The notes: generated by a model not told the origin, from the letters alone. 64,000 nucleotides of DNA from Buttiauxella sp035271705 (GCF_035271705.1 NZ_DATERI010000123.1:8260-72259), one strand, 5' to 3'. Shown: positions 1 through 9,176, counted from the first letter of the stretch. Numbers and translations are program-made.

Positions 1-1178
1 GCCATGAGTTTGACGCGTTTTGCGAACACCTCACGAATTTCTTCAGGTGCGCAGGCAATCATTTCAGCCTGAGAGCCCCCATGCATACGCATTAATCCCA
101 GCCAACGATCTAAGCGGCTGGCCAGACGTTTAGCTATTCGTTCATCCTTCCAGTATTCCCCTTCAGGCACTTCCCACTGCAACTCGTTGTTCAACCACTC
201 GCGCCATCCCTTTGCCTGTGCTTTTTTCTCACGACATTGCTGCTGCCAGCTTTCAATCAGCAATTGATGGCGCGCGTTGGTATCAGATTCCAGCTCGCTA
301 ATACGCGGCGCTTTTTTGCTTCCTTGTTGGATAATATGCAACGCTAAAGCGTGGAATGTGCGGGCTGAAATCGCATCAGTATGCAGGCGTTCCGCGATGC
401 GCTGATCCATCTCTTGCGCGGCTTTACGGCCAAATGCCAACAATAAAATTTGCTCTTCACTGGCCTCGCCGCGTTGCAGCAACCAACCGGCACGCGCAAC
501 CAAAACAGAGGTTTTACCACTCCCTGCGCCCGCCAGAACTAATAACGAATCTTCGCCATTGACCACAGCACGAGCTTGAGAGGGATTCAGTGGTGAGCTT
601 TCTATTTTCTGGAAGAAATCAGCATATTTTTCAAGCATGTGATGGGTAAAAGCGGCATTACGTTGATGGCGGCGTTGCTCGCCTTGCTCAAGCCAGGCCT
701 TGCAATGTAACCAGACTTCACGGCAATTATCGAAATCTTCCAGGCGTGCCTGAGGAAGAGGCAATCCAGAAAATGCAGCGCGAACATTTTCTTGTAATGA
801 CTGCATGTCGCTGCGTTTAAACCATTTTTCTTGCTGAACCCGGCGCGTAATTTCAGCGTACTGTTGGTGTAAAACCTGAGCCGCAACTTCACTCATCTCC
901 ACACTCCAACTCTGCCAGAGTTCGTCGAGATGATGATAGAAGCGCTGCGTTTCACTCCATTCGGTCCCGTGTAGACGCACCACTTTGTCATTCGGTAAAA
1001 CAAACTCAAGTTCCCCCCACACCAGACCACGCTTGCAATTAATGGTTATTAACTGATTGAATGGAATAAGGTATTCATGACGATCACCCTTTACCTCAAC
1101 ACCCGCTGTCAGCAATCTCACACGATTGTAGGGATGTTGCGCTAAATGCTTGCCTAAGGAGGTCGCTTTCAGTTCCAT
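1..1178 (-). CDS. helD: DNA helicase IV, N-terminal part (cut by window edge)
   Basis: UvrD/Rep-type superfamily 1 helicase that unwinds DNA 3'-5'. The first 392 codons are present and the C-terminal motor motifs lie outside the window. Translation begins MELKATSLGKHLAQ and follows E. coli HelD closely. The Walker A motif AGAGSGKT is at about residues 216-223, preceded by the Q-motif region SSPLNPSQARAVV and followed by LLLAFGRKAAQEM. The ATG at 1176-1178 matches the known N-terminus. It is divergent from yccF. Expected full length is about 684 residues, so roughly 57 percent is visible. Identity is clear; the absence of a stop is only the window edge. Confidence 0.95.
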   Translation of the reverse strand, partial: MELKATSLGKHLAQHPYNRVRLLTAGVEVKGDRHEYLIPFNQLITINCKRGLVWGELEFVLPNDKVVRLHGTEWSETQRFYHHLDELWQSWSVEMSEVAAQVLHQQYAEITRRVQQEKWFKRSDMQSLQENVRAAFSGLPLPQARLEDFDNCREVWLHCKAWLEQGEQRRHQRNAAFTHHMLEKYADFFQKIESSPLNPSQARAVVNGEDSLLVLAGAGSGKTSVLVARAGWLLQRGEASEEQILLLAFGRKAAQEMDQRIAERLHTDAISARTFHALALHIIQQGSKKAPRISELESDTNARHQLLIESWQQQCREKKAQAKGWREWLNNELQWEVPEGEYWKDERIAKRLASRLDRWLGLMRMHGGSQAEMIACAPEEIREVFAKRVKLM

Positions 1179-1310
1179 TACGCTTTGCCTGATCCAAAAT
1201 TAGGGTTGGGGTTAAGTTTACCCGTCGAAGGAATGACGCTCCAGGGTAAAAACGCGTTACAATTGTTGTGGTTATTCATTTATCTACATTCATGCCAACA
1301 AAGAGTGATT

Positions 1311-1757
1311 ATGCGTACAGTCCTTAATATTTTGAACTTTGTACTGGGCGGCTTTTTGACCACCCTCTCCTGGTTGCTGGCCACTCTTGTCAGTATCATT
1401 TTTATTTTCACGCTTCCGCTGACTCGATCCTGCTGGGAGATTACCAAACTCTCTTTCGTACCCTACGGTAACGAAGCCATTCATGTTGATGAGCTCAATC
1501 CGCAGAGCAAAAATGCCATCATGAATACCGGTGGTACGCTGCTGAACATTGTATGGTTAGTGTTTTTCGGCTGGTGGCTCTGTGTACTACATATCTGCAC
1601 CGGGATTGCACAATGCATTACTGTTATCGGCATTCCTGTGGGAATCGCTAACTTCAAAATAGCGGCTATCGCGCTTTGGCCAGTTGGCCGCCGTGTGGTT
1701 TCTGTTGAAACTGCGCAGGCTGCACGTGAAGCAAATGCTCGTCGTCGTTTCCAGTAA
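1311..1757 (+). CDS. yccF: YccF family inner-membrane protein
   Basis: A 148-residue membrane protein of unknown biochemical role with two copies of the YccF domain. Hydrophobic stretches occur near residues 8-38, 72-90 and 100-125. It ends in VSVETAQAAREANARRRFQ, almost the same as in E. coli. An in-frame start 126 bases upstream exists, but the ATG at 1311 gives MRTVLNILNFVLGG, which is the family N-terminus, so the shorter form is used. It lies 24 bases upstream of yccS on the same strand, as in E. coli, which suggests co-transcription. Confidence 0.93.
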   Translation: MRTVLNILNFVLGGFLTTLSWLLATLVSIIFIFTLPLTRSCWEITKLSFVPYGNEAIHVDELNPQSKNAIMNTGGTLLNIVWLVFFGWWLCVLHICTGIAQCITVIGIPVGIANFKIAAIALWPVGRRVVSVETAQAAREANARRRFQ

Positions 1758-1781
1758 TTCAGACAAGAATAGTGAGTATTA

Positions 1782-3917
1782 ATGCTTAGTCCAATTCTGC
1801 GCCGCTATACCTGGAACAGCACCTGGCTCTATAACTTGCGCATTTTCATCGCGCTGACGGGCACTGCTGCCCTCCCTTGGTGGCTGGGTGACGTTAAACT
1901 GACTATCCCATTAACACTCGGTGTCGTTGCCGCAGCGCTCGCAGATCTGGATGACCGGCTGACCGGGCGTTTGCGTAATCTTTTGATTACTTTAATTAGC
2001 TTTTTTATTGCGTCAGCCTCTGTTGAGTTGCTGTTCCCGTGGCCGATATTTTTTGGCATCGGGCTTATGGTTTCCACCAGTGGATTCATTCTGCTGGGTG
2101 GATTAGGTCAGCGTTACGCCACTATTGCCTTCGGGGCGCTGCTTATCGCCATTTATACCATGCTCGGTAATTCATTATATGAGCACTGGTATCAACAACC
2201 GGTCCTGCTGCTGGCTGGTGCTATCTGGTACAACGTGCTGACACTCGCTGGGCATCTTATTTTCCCGATTCGGCCACTTCAGGACAACCTGGCAAGATGT
2301 TATGAAAGCCTCGCCCATTACCTCGAAGTCAAAGCGATGCTTTTCGACCCCGACATTGAAGAAGAAAACCAGGCACCGATGCTTGAACTTGCGATGGCTA
2401 ACAGCCAACTGGTCACGACGCTGAATCAGACCAAAGGCTCATTACTGACACGTTTACGCGGAGATCGTGGTCAACGAGGCACACGTCGTACTTTGCATTA
2501 CTATTTTGTCGCACAGGATATTCACGAACGCGCCAGCTCTTCGCATATTCAGTATCAGGCGCTACGCGATAAATTCCGCTATAGCGATATTATGTTCCGC
2601 TTTCAACGCCTTTTGACCATGCAGTCCCGGGCCTGTTTACAATTATCGCGTTCGATATTATTACGTGAAAAGTATCAACATGACCCACGTTTTGATCGTG
2701 CGTTTACGCATCTTGATGCGGCGGTCGAAAGGTTGAAAGCCGATCAGTATCTGGCAGGAGAGTTTAAAGCGCTCGGCTTCCTGGTGAGTAATTTACGCGC
2801 CATTGATGCCCAACTGGCGACAATTGAATCCGAGCAGGCGCTTGCCGCGCCACAAAGCGATATCGAAAACCGCCTGGCTGATGATCGTATAACCGGCTTT
2901 GGTGATGTCTGGCAGCGTTTGAAACTCAACTTAACACCGGAATCTGCCTTATTTCGCCATGCGGTACGGATGTCGCTGGTTCTTTGCGTCGGCTATGCGT
3001 TCATTCAGTTTACTGGGCTAAAACATGGATATTGGATCCTGCTAACGAGCCTGTTTGTCTGCCAGCCAAACTACAGCGCCACTCGTCGCCGTTTAGCATT
3101 GCGTATCATCGGCACGTTAGTCGGTGTGGCGATAGGGCTCCCGGTGCTGTACTTCGTACCCTCAATTGAAGGCCAGCTTGTTTTAATCGTGATTACTGGC
3201 GTGCTCTTCTTTGCCTTCCGCAATGTGCAATATGCGCATGCCACGATGTTTATCACCTTACTGGTATTGCTGTGCTTCAACTTGCTCGGTGAAGGGTTTG
3301 AAGTCGCCATGCCGCGTATCTTCGATACGCTGTTGGGCTGTGCCATCGCTTGGGCGGCGGTGAGTTTTGTCTGGCCTGACTGGCGTTTTCGCAGGTTGTC
3401 GATGGTCGTTGAGGGTGCATTTAACGCGAATTGTCGCTATCTAGATGCGATTCTTGAACAATACCATCAAGGCCGGGATAACCGTGTTGAATACCGAATC
3501 GCTCGTCGGTATGCACATAACAAGGATGCGGAACTGGCCTCGGTAGTATCCAATATGTCATCTGAACCGCGCGTTTCGCCTGAAATGCAGGAAACTGCAT
3601 TTCGCTTGCTGTGTCTCAATCACACTTTTAACAGCTATATTTCGGCGTTAGGTGCGCACCGTGAACAGCTAACCAGCGAGGATATTTTGCTGCTGCTTGA
3701 TGACGCGGTGTGTTACGTAGATGATGCCCTTCACCATTTACCTGCCGATGAAGACAGGGTTCAAAAGGCACTTCAGGGGCTTTCTGAACGCATCACCTTG
3801 CTTGAGCCGCAACCAGATACCAAAGAATCATTAGTGCTTCAACAAATCGGCCTACTGGTTGCGCTGCTGCCAGAAATATCACGCCTTCAGCAACTTGTAT
3901 CGCAGCAACACGTTTAA
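1782..3917 (+). CDS. yccS: YccS/YhfK family integral membrane protein (FUSC-like)
   Basis: A 711-residue inner-membrane protein with two hydrophobic blocks, about residues 15-170 and 395-530, separated by a large soluble domain and followed by a cytoplasmic tail. This is the layout of the FUSC/aromatic-acid-exporter-like family, and the second block contains GYWILLTSLFVCQPNYSATR, typical of it. The substrate is unknown; an efflux role is only an inference from the family. Length is close to the 717-720 residues of E. coli YccS. Its last 4 bases overlap the end of the convergent sxy. Confidence 0.93.
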   Translation: MLSPILRRYTWNSTWLYNLRIFIALTGTAALPWWLGDVKLTIPLTLGVVAAALADLDDRLTGRLRNLLITLISFFIASASVELLFPWPIFFGIGLMVSTSGFILLGGLGQRYATIAFGALLIAIYTMLGNSLYEHWYQQPVLLLAGAIWYNVLTLAGHLIFPIRPLQDNLARCYESLAHYLEVKAMLFDPDIEEENQAPMLELAMANSQLVTTLNQTKGSLLTRLRGDRGQRGTRRTLHYYFVAQDIHERASSSHIQYQALRDKFRYSDIMFRFQRLLTMQSRACLQLSRSILLREKYQHDPRFDRAFTHLDAAVERLKADQYLAGEFKALGFLVSNLRAIDAQLATIESEQALAAPQSDIENRLADDRITGFGDVWQRLKLNLTPESALFRHAVRMSLVLCVGYAFIQFTGLKHGYWILLTSLFVCQPNYSATRRRLALRIIGTLVGVAIGLPVLYFVPSIEGQLVLIVITGVLFFAFRNVQYAHATMFITLLVLLCFNLLGEGFEVAMPRIFDTLLGCAIAWAAVSFVWPDWRFRRLSMVVEGAFNANCRYLDAILEQYHQGRDNRVEYRIARRYAHNKDAELASVVSNMSSEPRVSPEMQETAFRLLCLNHTFNSYISALGAHREQLTSEDILLLLDDAVCYVDDALHHLPADEDRVQKALQGLSERITLLEPQPDTKESLVLQQIGLLVALLPEISRLQQLVSQQHV

Positions 3918-4528
3918 CGGGTCTGGCGTTTCTCGTAAAGACAACCCCACTCGACTAACTCCCGGCGCGTTGCTGCCGGGAGTGCAGCTTCATGAACACC
4001 GCAAATCGCACCCGCTAAAGCCAACAACACTCGGACCCCCAGCCCTTTCTTCAAATGTCGCAGTTTTATCCATGACCGCTTTGCACCATAAGCATGAAGA
4101 GTCCGCACATCAGTAATCCCCACTTCCCACAACATCATTTCCAGACTGTGCGTTAAATTGGGTAAATCTTTGAGCCGTTGTTGCGCTTTCAGGCGCGATT
4201 TTTCACGTCGTGCGTTAAACAAAGCATCCGTTGAAAGCTGTAATAACTTTTCCCGATCGCGCCACAACCCTTCATCGACATGATAATAATTGAGCGCGAT
4301 TGCACGACTCCGCTTTTTAAACACCAGAGACTCTGACGCCCTTTCAACGAAGTAAACTTCTGATTGTTCGCACGCCCGAAGATAGAGCTCCCCTTCTGAA
4401 ACCATGGCAAACACCACATTCTCGACGGTCAAACTGTATCCTCCAAATAGTGAACGATAGCTAATGTCACCTAACGCAGATAGACATTCTTTTGATTGAT
4501 GAATCCTTGCATAAGACCGCTTCTTCAT
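3914..4528 (-). CDS. sxy: Sxy/TfoX competence regulator
   Basis: Co-activator that directs CRP to CRP-S promoters of DNA-uptake genes. The 204-residue protein has a TfoX N-terminal domain (about 10-100, with YRSLFGGYSLTVENVVFAMV and GELYLRACEQS) and a TfoX C-terminal domain (about 110-190, with KDLPNLTHSLEMMLWEVGI). The open frame extends another 31 codons upstream, but the ATG at 4526-4528 has an AAGGA 8 bases before it and gives the family-like start MKKRSYARIHQSKE, so that start is used. Overall similarity to E. coli Sxy (209 residues) is moderate, lower than for the neighbouring genes. It is convergent with yccS and divergent from sulA. Confidence 0.9.
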   Translation of the reverse strand: MKKRSYARIHQSKECLSALGDISYRSLFGGYSLTVENVVFAMVSEGELYLRACEQSEVYFVERASESLVFKKRSRAIALNYYHVDEGLWRDREKLLQLSTDALFNARREKSRLKAQQRLKDLPNLTHSLEMMLWEVGITDVRTLHAYGAKRSWIKLRHLKKGLGVRVLLALAGAICGVHEAALPAATRRELVEWGCLYEKRQTR

Positions 4529-4683
4529 GAATATATCCTTAATTATCAATCCATAATGCTTCATCACGATTTTTACCGTATCCAGTAACACGAAAATAGG
4601 TAACCTGATGACCATCGGCAATCACATTCTTTCTTTCCGCCGATTTACATGTTGAAATTGCGATACGCTTTCCGAAATTTAGA

Positions 4684-4726
4684 TTGATCTTTGTCCGAAC
4701 TGGCATTACTGTATATTCATACAGTA
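4684..4726 (+). promoter_or_regulatory. sulA promoter and LexA (SOS) box
   Basis: The 20-base palindrome TACTGTATATTCATACAGTA at 4707-4726 matches the LexA consensus CTGT-N8-ACAG. Both half-sites are perfect, with TACTGT and ACAGTA arms. A -35 candidate TTGATC (4684-4689) is 17 bases upstream of TACTGT, so the box covers the -10 region, as in E. coli sulA. It ends 21 bases before the sulA start codon. Confidence 0.93.
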
Positions 4727-4747
4727 ACCCATCAGGCGGGATTAACT

Positions 4748-5257
4748 ATGCAATCACATAACGTTCTAACTCACGTTGCCACTGTTCCAACTTCTGCGTC
4801 TTCATTGGCTCAGTCTTCAGCAGGTAACAACATGAAAGGGTTGATCAGTGAAGTGATCTACAGAGAAGATCAGCCATGGATTACGCAGTTGGTGTTGCTG
4901 CCCCTGTTACAACAACTGGGTCAACAGTCACGCTGGCAATTGTGGTTAACGCCACAGCAGAAATTGAGTCGCAAGTGGGTACAATCAGCTGGTCTTCCGC
5001 TGACAAAAGTGATGCAAGTAAGCCAGTTAGATCCACTTTTCACCGTAGATGCTATGGTAAAAGCATTGCAGACAGGAAATTACAGTGTTGTTATCGGTTG
5101 GTTACCGGAAGAGTTGACTGACGAAGAGCATTTTCAACTGTCATCTGCGGCTGAAATGGGTAATGCAATTGGCTTTATTATGCGTCCAACGCATACCTCG
5201 AAAACAGGTACACGACCACGAACTGGCCTAAAAATTCATTCTTGTTTGTATCATTAA
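4748..5257 (+). CDS. sulA: SOS cell-division inhibitor SulA
   Basis: Binds FtsZ and blocks ring assembly during DNA damage, and is then degraded by Lon. The 169-residue protein has the conserved core LPLLQQLGQQSRWQLWLTPQ, then GLPLTKVMQVSQL and TGNYSVVIGWLPEEL, and ends GLKIHSCLYH, the C-terminal tail known to matter for Lon recognition. The first 45 residues are poorly conserved, as is usual. An upstream TTG start is possible, but the ATG at 4748 gives exactly the E. coli length. Controlled by the LexA box directly upstream and located next to ompA as in E. coli. Confidence 0.95.
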   Translation: MQSHNVLTHVATVPTSASSLAQSSAGNNMKGLISEVIYREDQPWITQLVLLPLLQQLGQQSRWQLWLTPQQKLSRKWVQSAGLPLTKVMQVSQLDPLFTVDAMVKALQTGNYSVVIGWLPEELTDEEHFQLSSAAEMGNAIGFIMRPTHTSKTGTRPRTGLKIHSCLYH

Positions 5258-5445
5258 GTAAATTTACGAGAAATTTTGGAACTTTTTCTTCACCGCTGAC
5301 AATCCATTGTGAATTATCAAGAATCCGCTCTGCAAGCCGCTTCAGGCGGCCTTCCCCTCGCCCTGGCAAGTCTATTTTTTGCGCAAAGTTGTTAGAAAGT
5401 GTGTACGTAAACCGTTTTTTTTCATATGTCTGAGGGACTTCACAC

Positions 5446-5473
5446 TTGTAAGTTTTCAACTACGTTGTAGACT
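5446..5473 (+). promoter_or_regulatory. ompA promoter; start of the long ompA leader
   Basis: TTGTAA (5446-5451) and TAGACT (5468-5473) are 16 bases apart and lie in a block nearly identical to the E. coli ompA promoter (ACACTTGTAAGTTTTCAAC, then GTTGTAGACTTTA). Transcription from here gives a leader of about 135-140 bases, typical of this gene and known in E. coli to stabilise the mRNA. The GAGG Shine-Dalgarno sequence at 5606-5609 and the bases around it correspond to the E. coli target of the sRNA MicA. The stretch 5258-5440 holds no gene that I can recognise. Confidence 0.8.
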
Positions 5474-5617
5474 TTAGCTCGCCAGGGTTGCTCTTCCATA
5501 ACACCGATTGATCGGTAGAGTAACAAGTGAGCATTAACTCGGGCGAAGGATTTAACCCTGGGCTTTAGAGCGATTTTAGAGCTCATGGCCTTTTTGGATG
5601 ATAATGAGGCGCAAAAA

Positions 5618-6691
5618 ATGAAAAAGACAGCTATCGCGATTGCAGTGGCACTGGCTGGCTTCGCTACCGTAGCGCAGGCCGCACCGAAAGATAACACTTG
5701 GTATGCAGGTGGTAAGTTGGGTTGGTCCCAGTTCCACGATGTGGGCACCTACGGAAACGCTGGCTTCCAGGATAACGACGGTCCTACTCACAGCAGCCAA
5801 GTCGGTGCTGGTGCGTTCGGCGGTTACCAGGTTAACCAATATGTTGGCTTCGAAATGGGTTACGACTGGTTAGGTCGTATGCCGTTTAAAGGCGACGTAG
5901 ATAACGGTTCTTTCAAAGCTCAAGGTATTCAACTGGCTGCTAAACTGAGCTACCCAATCTATGACGATGTGGATCTGTACACTCGTTTAGGTGGCTTTGC
6001 ATGGCGTGCAGACGCTAATGGTAACTACAACAACAACACCGTTCGCGTAAGCGATCACGACACTGGCGTTTCTCCGCTGGCAGCAATTGGTGTTGAGTGG
6101 GCAATCACCCGTGATATCGCTACTCGCCTGGATTACCAGTGGATTAGCAACATCGGTGACGCAAATACCGTTGGTTCTCGTCCAGACAACGGCCTGTTGA
6201 GCCTGGGTGTTTCTTACCGTTTCGGTCAATACGATGATGCTCCAGTTGTAGCTCCAGCTCCAGCTCCAGCTCCAGAAGTTGAAACCAAGCACTTCACTCT
6301 GAAGTCTGATGTTCTGTTCAACTTCAACAAAGCGACTCTGAAACCAGAAGGTCAGCAGGCACTGGATCAACTGTATACTCAGTTGAGCAACCTCGACCCG
6401 AAAGATGGTTCTGTTGTCGTTCTGGGCTTCACTGACCGTATCGGTTCTGATGAATACAACCAGAAACTGTCTGACAAACGTGCACAGTCTGTTGTTGATT
6501 ACCTGATCGCTAAAGGTATCCCAGCTAACAAGATCTCCCCACGCGGTATGGGTGAATCTAACCCAGTTACTGGCAGCACCTGTGATAACGTAGCTCCTAA
6601 ATCTAAACTGATTGATTGCCTGGCTCCAGATCGTCGTGTAGAGATCGAAGTTAAAGGTATCAAAGACGTTGTAACTCAGCCTGCGGCATAA
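5618..6691 (+). CDS. ompA: Outer membrane protein A
   Basis: Abundant outer-membrane protein: an 8-strand N-terminal barrel plus a periplasmic peptidoglycan-binding domain. Residues 1-21 are a signal peptide cut after AQA. The barrel runs to about residue 205 and ends VSYRFGQ. An Ala-Pro hinge (APVVAPAPAPAPAPEVE) follows, then the OmpA-like domain with VVLGFTDRIGSDEYNQKLSD and RAQSVVDYL and the conserved Cys pair (TCDN and IDCLAPDRR). At 357 residues it is 11 longer than E. coli OmpA, mostly in surface loops. The start is fixed by GAGG at 5606-5609. An upstream ATG at 5585 is also in frame but lacks a good ribosome site. Confidence 0.98.
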   Translation: MKKTAIAIAVALAGFATVAQAAPKDNTWYAGGKLGWSQFHDVGTYGNAGFQDNDGPTHSSQVGAGAFGGYQVNQYVGFEMGYDWLGRMPFKGDVDNGSFKAQGIQLAAKLSYPIYDDVDLYTRLGGFAWRADANGNYNNNTVRVSDHDTGVSPLAAIGVEWAITRDIATRLDYQWISNIGDANTVGSRPDNGLLSLGVSYRFGQYDDAPVVAPAPAPAPEVETKHFTLKSDVLFNFNKATLKPEGQQALDQLYTQLSNLDPKDGSVVVLGFTDRIGSDEYNQKLSDKRAQSVVDYLIAKGIPANKISPRGMGESNPVTGSTCDNVAPKSKLIDCLAPDRRVEIEVKGIKDVVTQPAA

Positions 6692-6702
6692 GTTACCGTT
6701 AT

Positions 6703-6734
6703 AAAAAAACCCCGCTTATAGGCGGGGTTTTTTA
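6703..6734. terminator. ompA intrinsic terminator (bidirectional)
   Basis: Stem CCCCGC (6710-6715) pairs with GCGGGG (6722-6727) and is extended by flanking A and T runs. It starts 12 bases after the ompA stop. The A run on the left also makes it usable for matP transcripts coming from the other side. Confidence 0.92.
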
Positions 6735-6793
6735 TTTTTTAATGTTCCGGAGCATCACAGCAAAATAAAGCACAGCGTCAACTCAACTGCGCT

Positions 6794-7246
6794 CTACTCT
6801 TTACCAAGCAAAGCCTGGAGATCTTGTTTCAGAGAAGACATCTGATTGGCGTATTGTTCTTTACGCTCGGCATCTTCAATCAGCTGCACAATAGTTTCTG
6901 AGAGTGTAGACCCTCGTCGATGAGCAAGCCCCGCTAAACGCTGCCAGACCAGATACTCAAGGTCGATGGACTTTTTACGCGTATGCTGATGCTCGGCATT
7001 AAAGTGCCGTTTACGACGCGCGCGGATGGTTTGCTTCATGCGGTTGTGGAGTTCTGGATTCATATGTTTCTCTATCCAGCTCAACACATGTACAGGCGCA
7101 TTTTCAAGGCGTAGCAGTTCATCAACGGCTTCCTTCGCCGCACTCGCCTCGATATGACGCGTGATAAGCTCACCTTCGCGGTGTTTTTTAACCAGATACT
7201 TCCATTTCCAGCCGCTCTCGAGATTTTCCAACTGTTGATATTTCAT
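6794..7246 (-). CDS. matP: Macrodomain Ter protein MatP
   Basis: Binds matS sites and condenses the terminus region; it also links the terminus to the divisome through ZapB. The 150-residue protein has an N-terminal helical region (KYQQLENLESGWKWKYLVKK), a ribbon-helix-helix segment around 85-130 (RKKSIDLEYLVWQRLAGLAH, GSTLSETIVQLIEDAE) and a C-terminal coiled tail. Length equals that of E. coli MatP. It is convergent with ompA and divergent from ycbZ. I did not find a reason to place this window inside the Ter domain itself. Confidence 0.97.
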   Translation of the reverse strand: MKYQQLENLESGWKWKYLVKKHREGELITRHIEASAAKEAVDELLRLENAPVHVLSWIEKHMNPELHNRMKQTIRARRKRHFNAEHQHTRKKSIDLEYLVWQRLAGLAHRRGSTLSETIVQLIEDAERKEQYANQMSSLKQDLQALLGKE

Positions 7247-7421
7247 TGCGATCTCAGTGTGACCGTGTAACTCATTTCAGAATAACAGTTTTTTTTATTT
7301 TCGCTTACCTGAAAAATGAAAGCTGTGAGCTAAGTAAACTTGCCGCTCCGCATAAACCGTGTGCTGCTCTTCCTATTCTTGTATAATCGCGCCTTTGACA
7401 TCTAATTAATAAATAGCGACT

Positions 7422-9176
7422 TTGACGACTAATCGACTTGAATGGCGTGCTCTTGTACCTGATACCGAAAGCTATCAGGAAATTTTCGCACAGCCTTATG
7501 ATTCCGAAACTGCCCCTTTCGCTGCTGTGCAGCCCCGTCTGACTTATGGACTGGTGCAGCTCAGCCAATCGGTAGCCTCGGCCGATCTGATGCTGGTAAA
7601 AGCCGCTGAAGAAGCCGAATACCTTAATCTTATTGCGAACGCCGCACGTGAATGCTGGTCCCCGGATAACACATTAACCGGTGGACATTATCTGATAGAA
7701 GGCGCGCGCGTCACGTTACGCCCAGCCGAGTCAGCTGAGGACAATTTTGCCGGTCAGTCGGAAGTCGTCGTGGCTGACTGGATTGAAGCCGAGCAACTGT
7801 TTGGTTGCGTTCGTCAGTTTGCCGGGGAAATCACCCTGACTCCGGGTCTAGTTCACCAGGCAAATGGTGGCATTCTGGTGCTGTCATTACGTAGCGTGTT
7901 GGCACAACCGCTGTTATGGCTGCGTCTGAAACAAATGGTGATTCAGGGTCGCTTTGACTGGATTTCCCCTGACGAAACGCGTCCATTGCCTGTGAGCATC
8001 CCGTCATTACCCCTGAACCTGAAAATGGTTCTGGTGGGTGAACGTGAATCGCTGGCTGATTTCCAGGACATGGAACCAGAACTGGCAACCTCTGCTATTT
8101 ACAGCGAGTTTGAAGAAAATCTGCAAATTGCCTCCGCCGATGATATGGCATTGTGGTGCCAGTGGATTTACGCCGTCGCGAAATCTAAAGCACTACCTGC
8201 GCCTGCAACGGATGCCTGGACCGCCTTTATCCGTGAAGCGGTGCGTTACACGGGTGATCAAGAAACGTTACCGCTGTGCCCATCCTGGATTGGCCGTCAA
8301 CTACGTGAAGTGGCCTCTTTCACTGAAGATGAAACCTTCGGCGCTGCGGAGCTGACACAAATGTTGGCGCAGCGCGAATGGCGTGAAGGTTATCTGGCTG
8401 AGCGCATGCAGGACGAAATTCTGCTTGAGCAAATCCTGATTGAAACCGATGGTGAGATGGTGGGTCAAATCAACGCGTTGTCGGTGATTGAGTTCCCAGG
8501 CCATCCACGCGCATTCGGCGAACCTTCCCGAATCAGTTGCGTTGTACACGTCGGTGATGGTGAATTTATTGACGTGGAGCGCAAAGCTGAATTGGGCGGC
8601 AATATTCATGCGAAAGGCATGATGATCATGCAGGCATTTTTGATGTCTGAATTGCAGCTCGAGCAGCAAATCCCCTTCTCAGCTTCACTGACTTTTGAAC
8701 AGTCCTACAGCGAAGTTGATGGCGACAGCGCATCAATGGCTGAACTGTGCGCGTTAATCAGTGCGCTGGCGAACGTGCCGATTTATCAGCACATCGCGGT
8801 GACCGGTTCTGTCGACCAGTTCGGGCGCGTGCAACCGGTTGGCGGCCTGAATGAGAAGATTGAAGGTTTCTTCCGCATCTGCCAGGAGCGTGAGTTCACC
8901 GGCAAGCAAGGCGTGATAATCCCAGTGTCAAACGTACGCCACCTGTGCCTGCACCAGGATGTTCTGGATGCGGTGGAACAAGGGCAATTCACGATTTGGG
9001 CCATCGACGATGTCACTGATGCGCTACCATTATTAACAAATGTGCCCTGGGATGGTGAAGGGCAAAATACGCTCATGCGTACGGTACAAGAGCGAATAGC
9101 TCAGGCATCTGCGCAAGATATTCGGCACCGCTATCCATGGCCACTGCGTTGGCTCAACTGGTTCAACCAAAACTGA
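7422..9176 (+). CDS. ycbZ: Lon-like protease without an intact AAA module (YcbZ/LonH)
   Basis: A 584-residue member of the S16 Lon family. The C-terminal protease domain (about 350-560) has the catalytic Ser436 in DGDSASMAEL and Lys479 in GGLNEKIEGF. The N-terminal part resembles a degenerate ATPase: I see no clear Walker A motif. The start is TTG at 7422 (MTTNRLEWRALVPDTESYQE), which matches the family N-terminus; no other start codon fits and the ribosome site is weak. A TATAAT lies at 7382-7387. The gene precedes fabA, and its stop codon sits inside the FadR site of fabA. Confidence 0.92.
   Translation: MTTNRLEWRALVPDTESYQEIFAQPYDSETAPFAAVQPRLTYGLVQLSQSVASADLMLVKAAEEAEYLNLIANAARECWSPDNTLTGGHYLIEGARVTLRPAESAEDNFAGQSEVVVADWIEAEQLFGCVRQFAGEITLTPGLVHQANGGILVLSLRSVLAQPLLWLRLKQMVIQGRFDWISPDETRPLPVSIPSLPLNLKMVLVGERESLADFQDMEPELATSAIYSEFEENLQIASADDMALWCQWIYAVAKSKALPAPATDAWTAFIREAVRYTGDQETLPLCPSWIGRQLREVASFTEDETFGAAELTQMLAQREWREGYLAERMQDEILLEQILIETDGEMVGQINALSVIEFPGHPRAFGEPSRISCVVHVGDGEFIDVERKAELGGNIHAKGMMIMQAFLMSELQLEQQIPFSASLTFEQSYSEVDGDSASMAELCALISALANVPIYQHIAVTGSVDQFGRVQPVGGLNEKIEGFFRICQEREFTGKQGVIIPVSNVRHLCLHQDVLDAVEQGQFTIWAIDDVTDALPLLTNVPWDGEGQNTLMRTVQERIAQASAQDIRHRYPWPLRWLNWFNQN

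Noticed and set aside
5340..5360. sulA terminator (GCCGC-TTCAG-GCGGC)
   Set aside because: A short stem is present, but no T run follows and it is close to 100 bases past the stop, so I do not call it.
5987..6370. 127-codon minus-strand frame opposite ompA
   Set aside because: Contains a Trp-Ser repeat that is simply the complement of the Ala-Pro hinge codons of OmpA.
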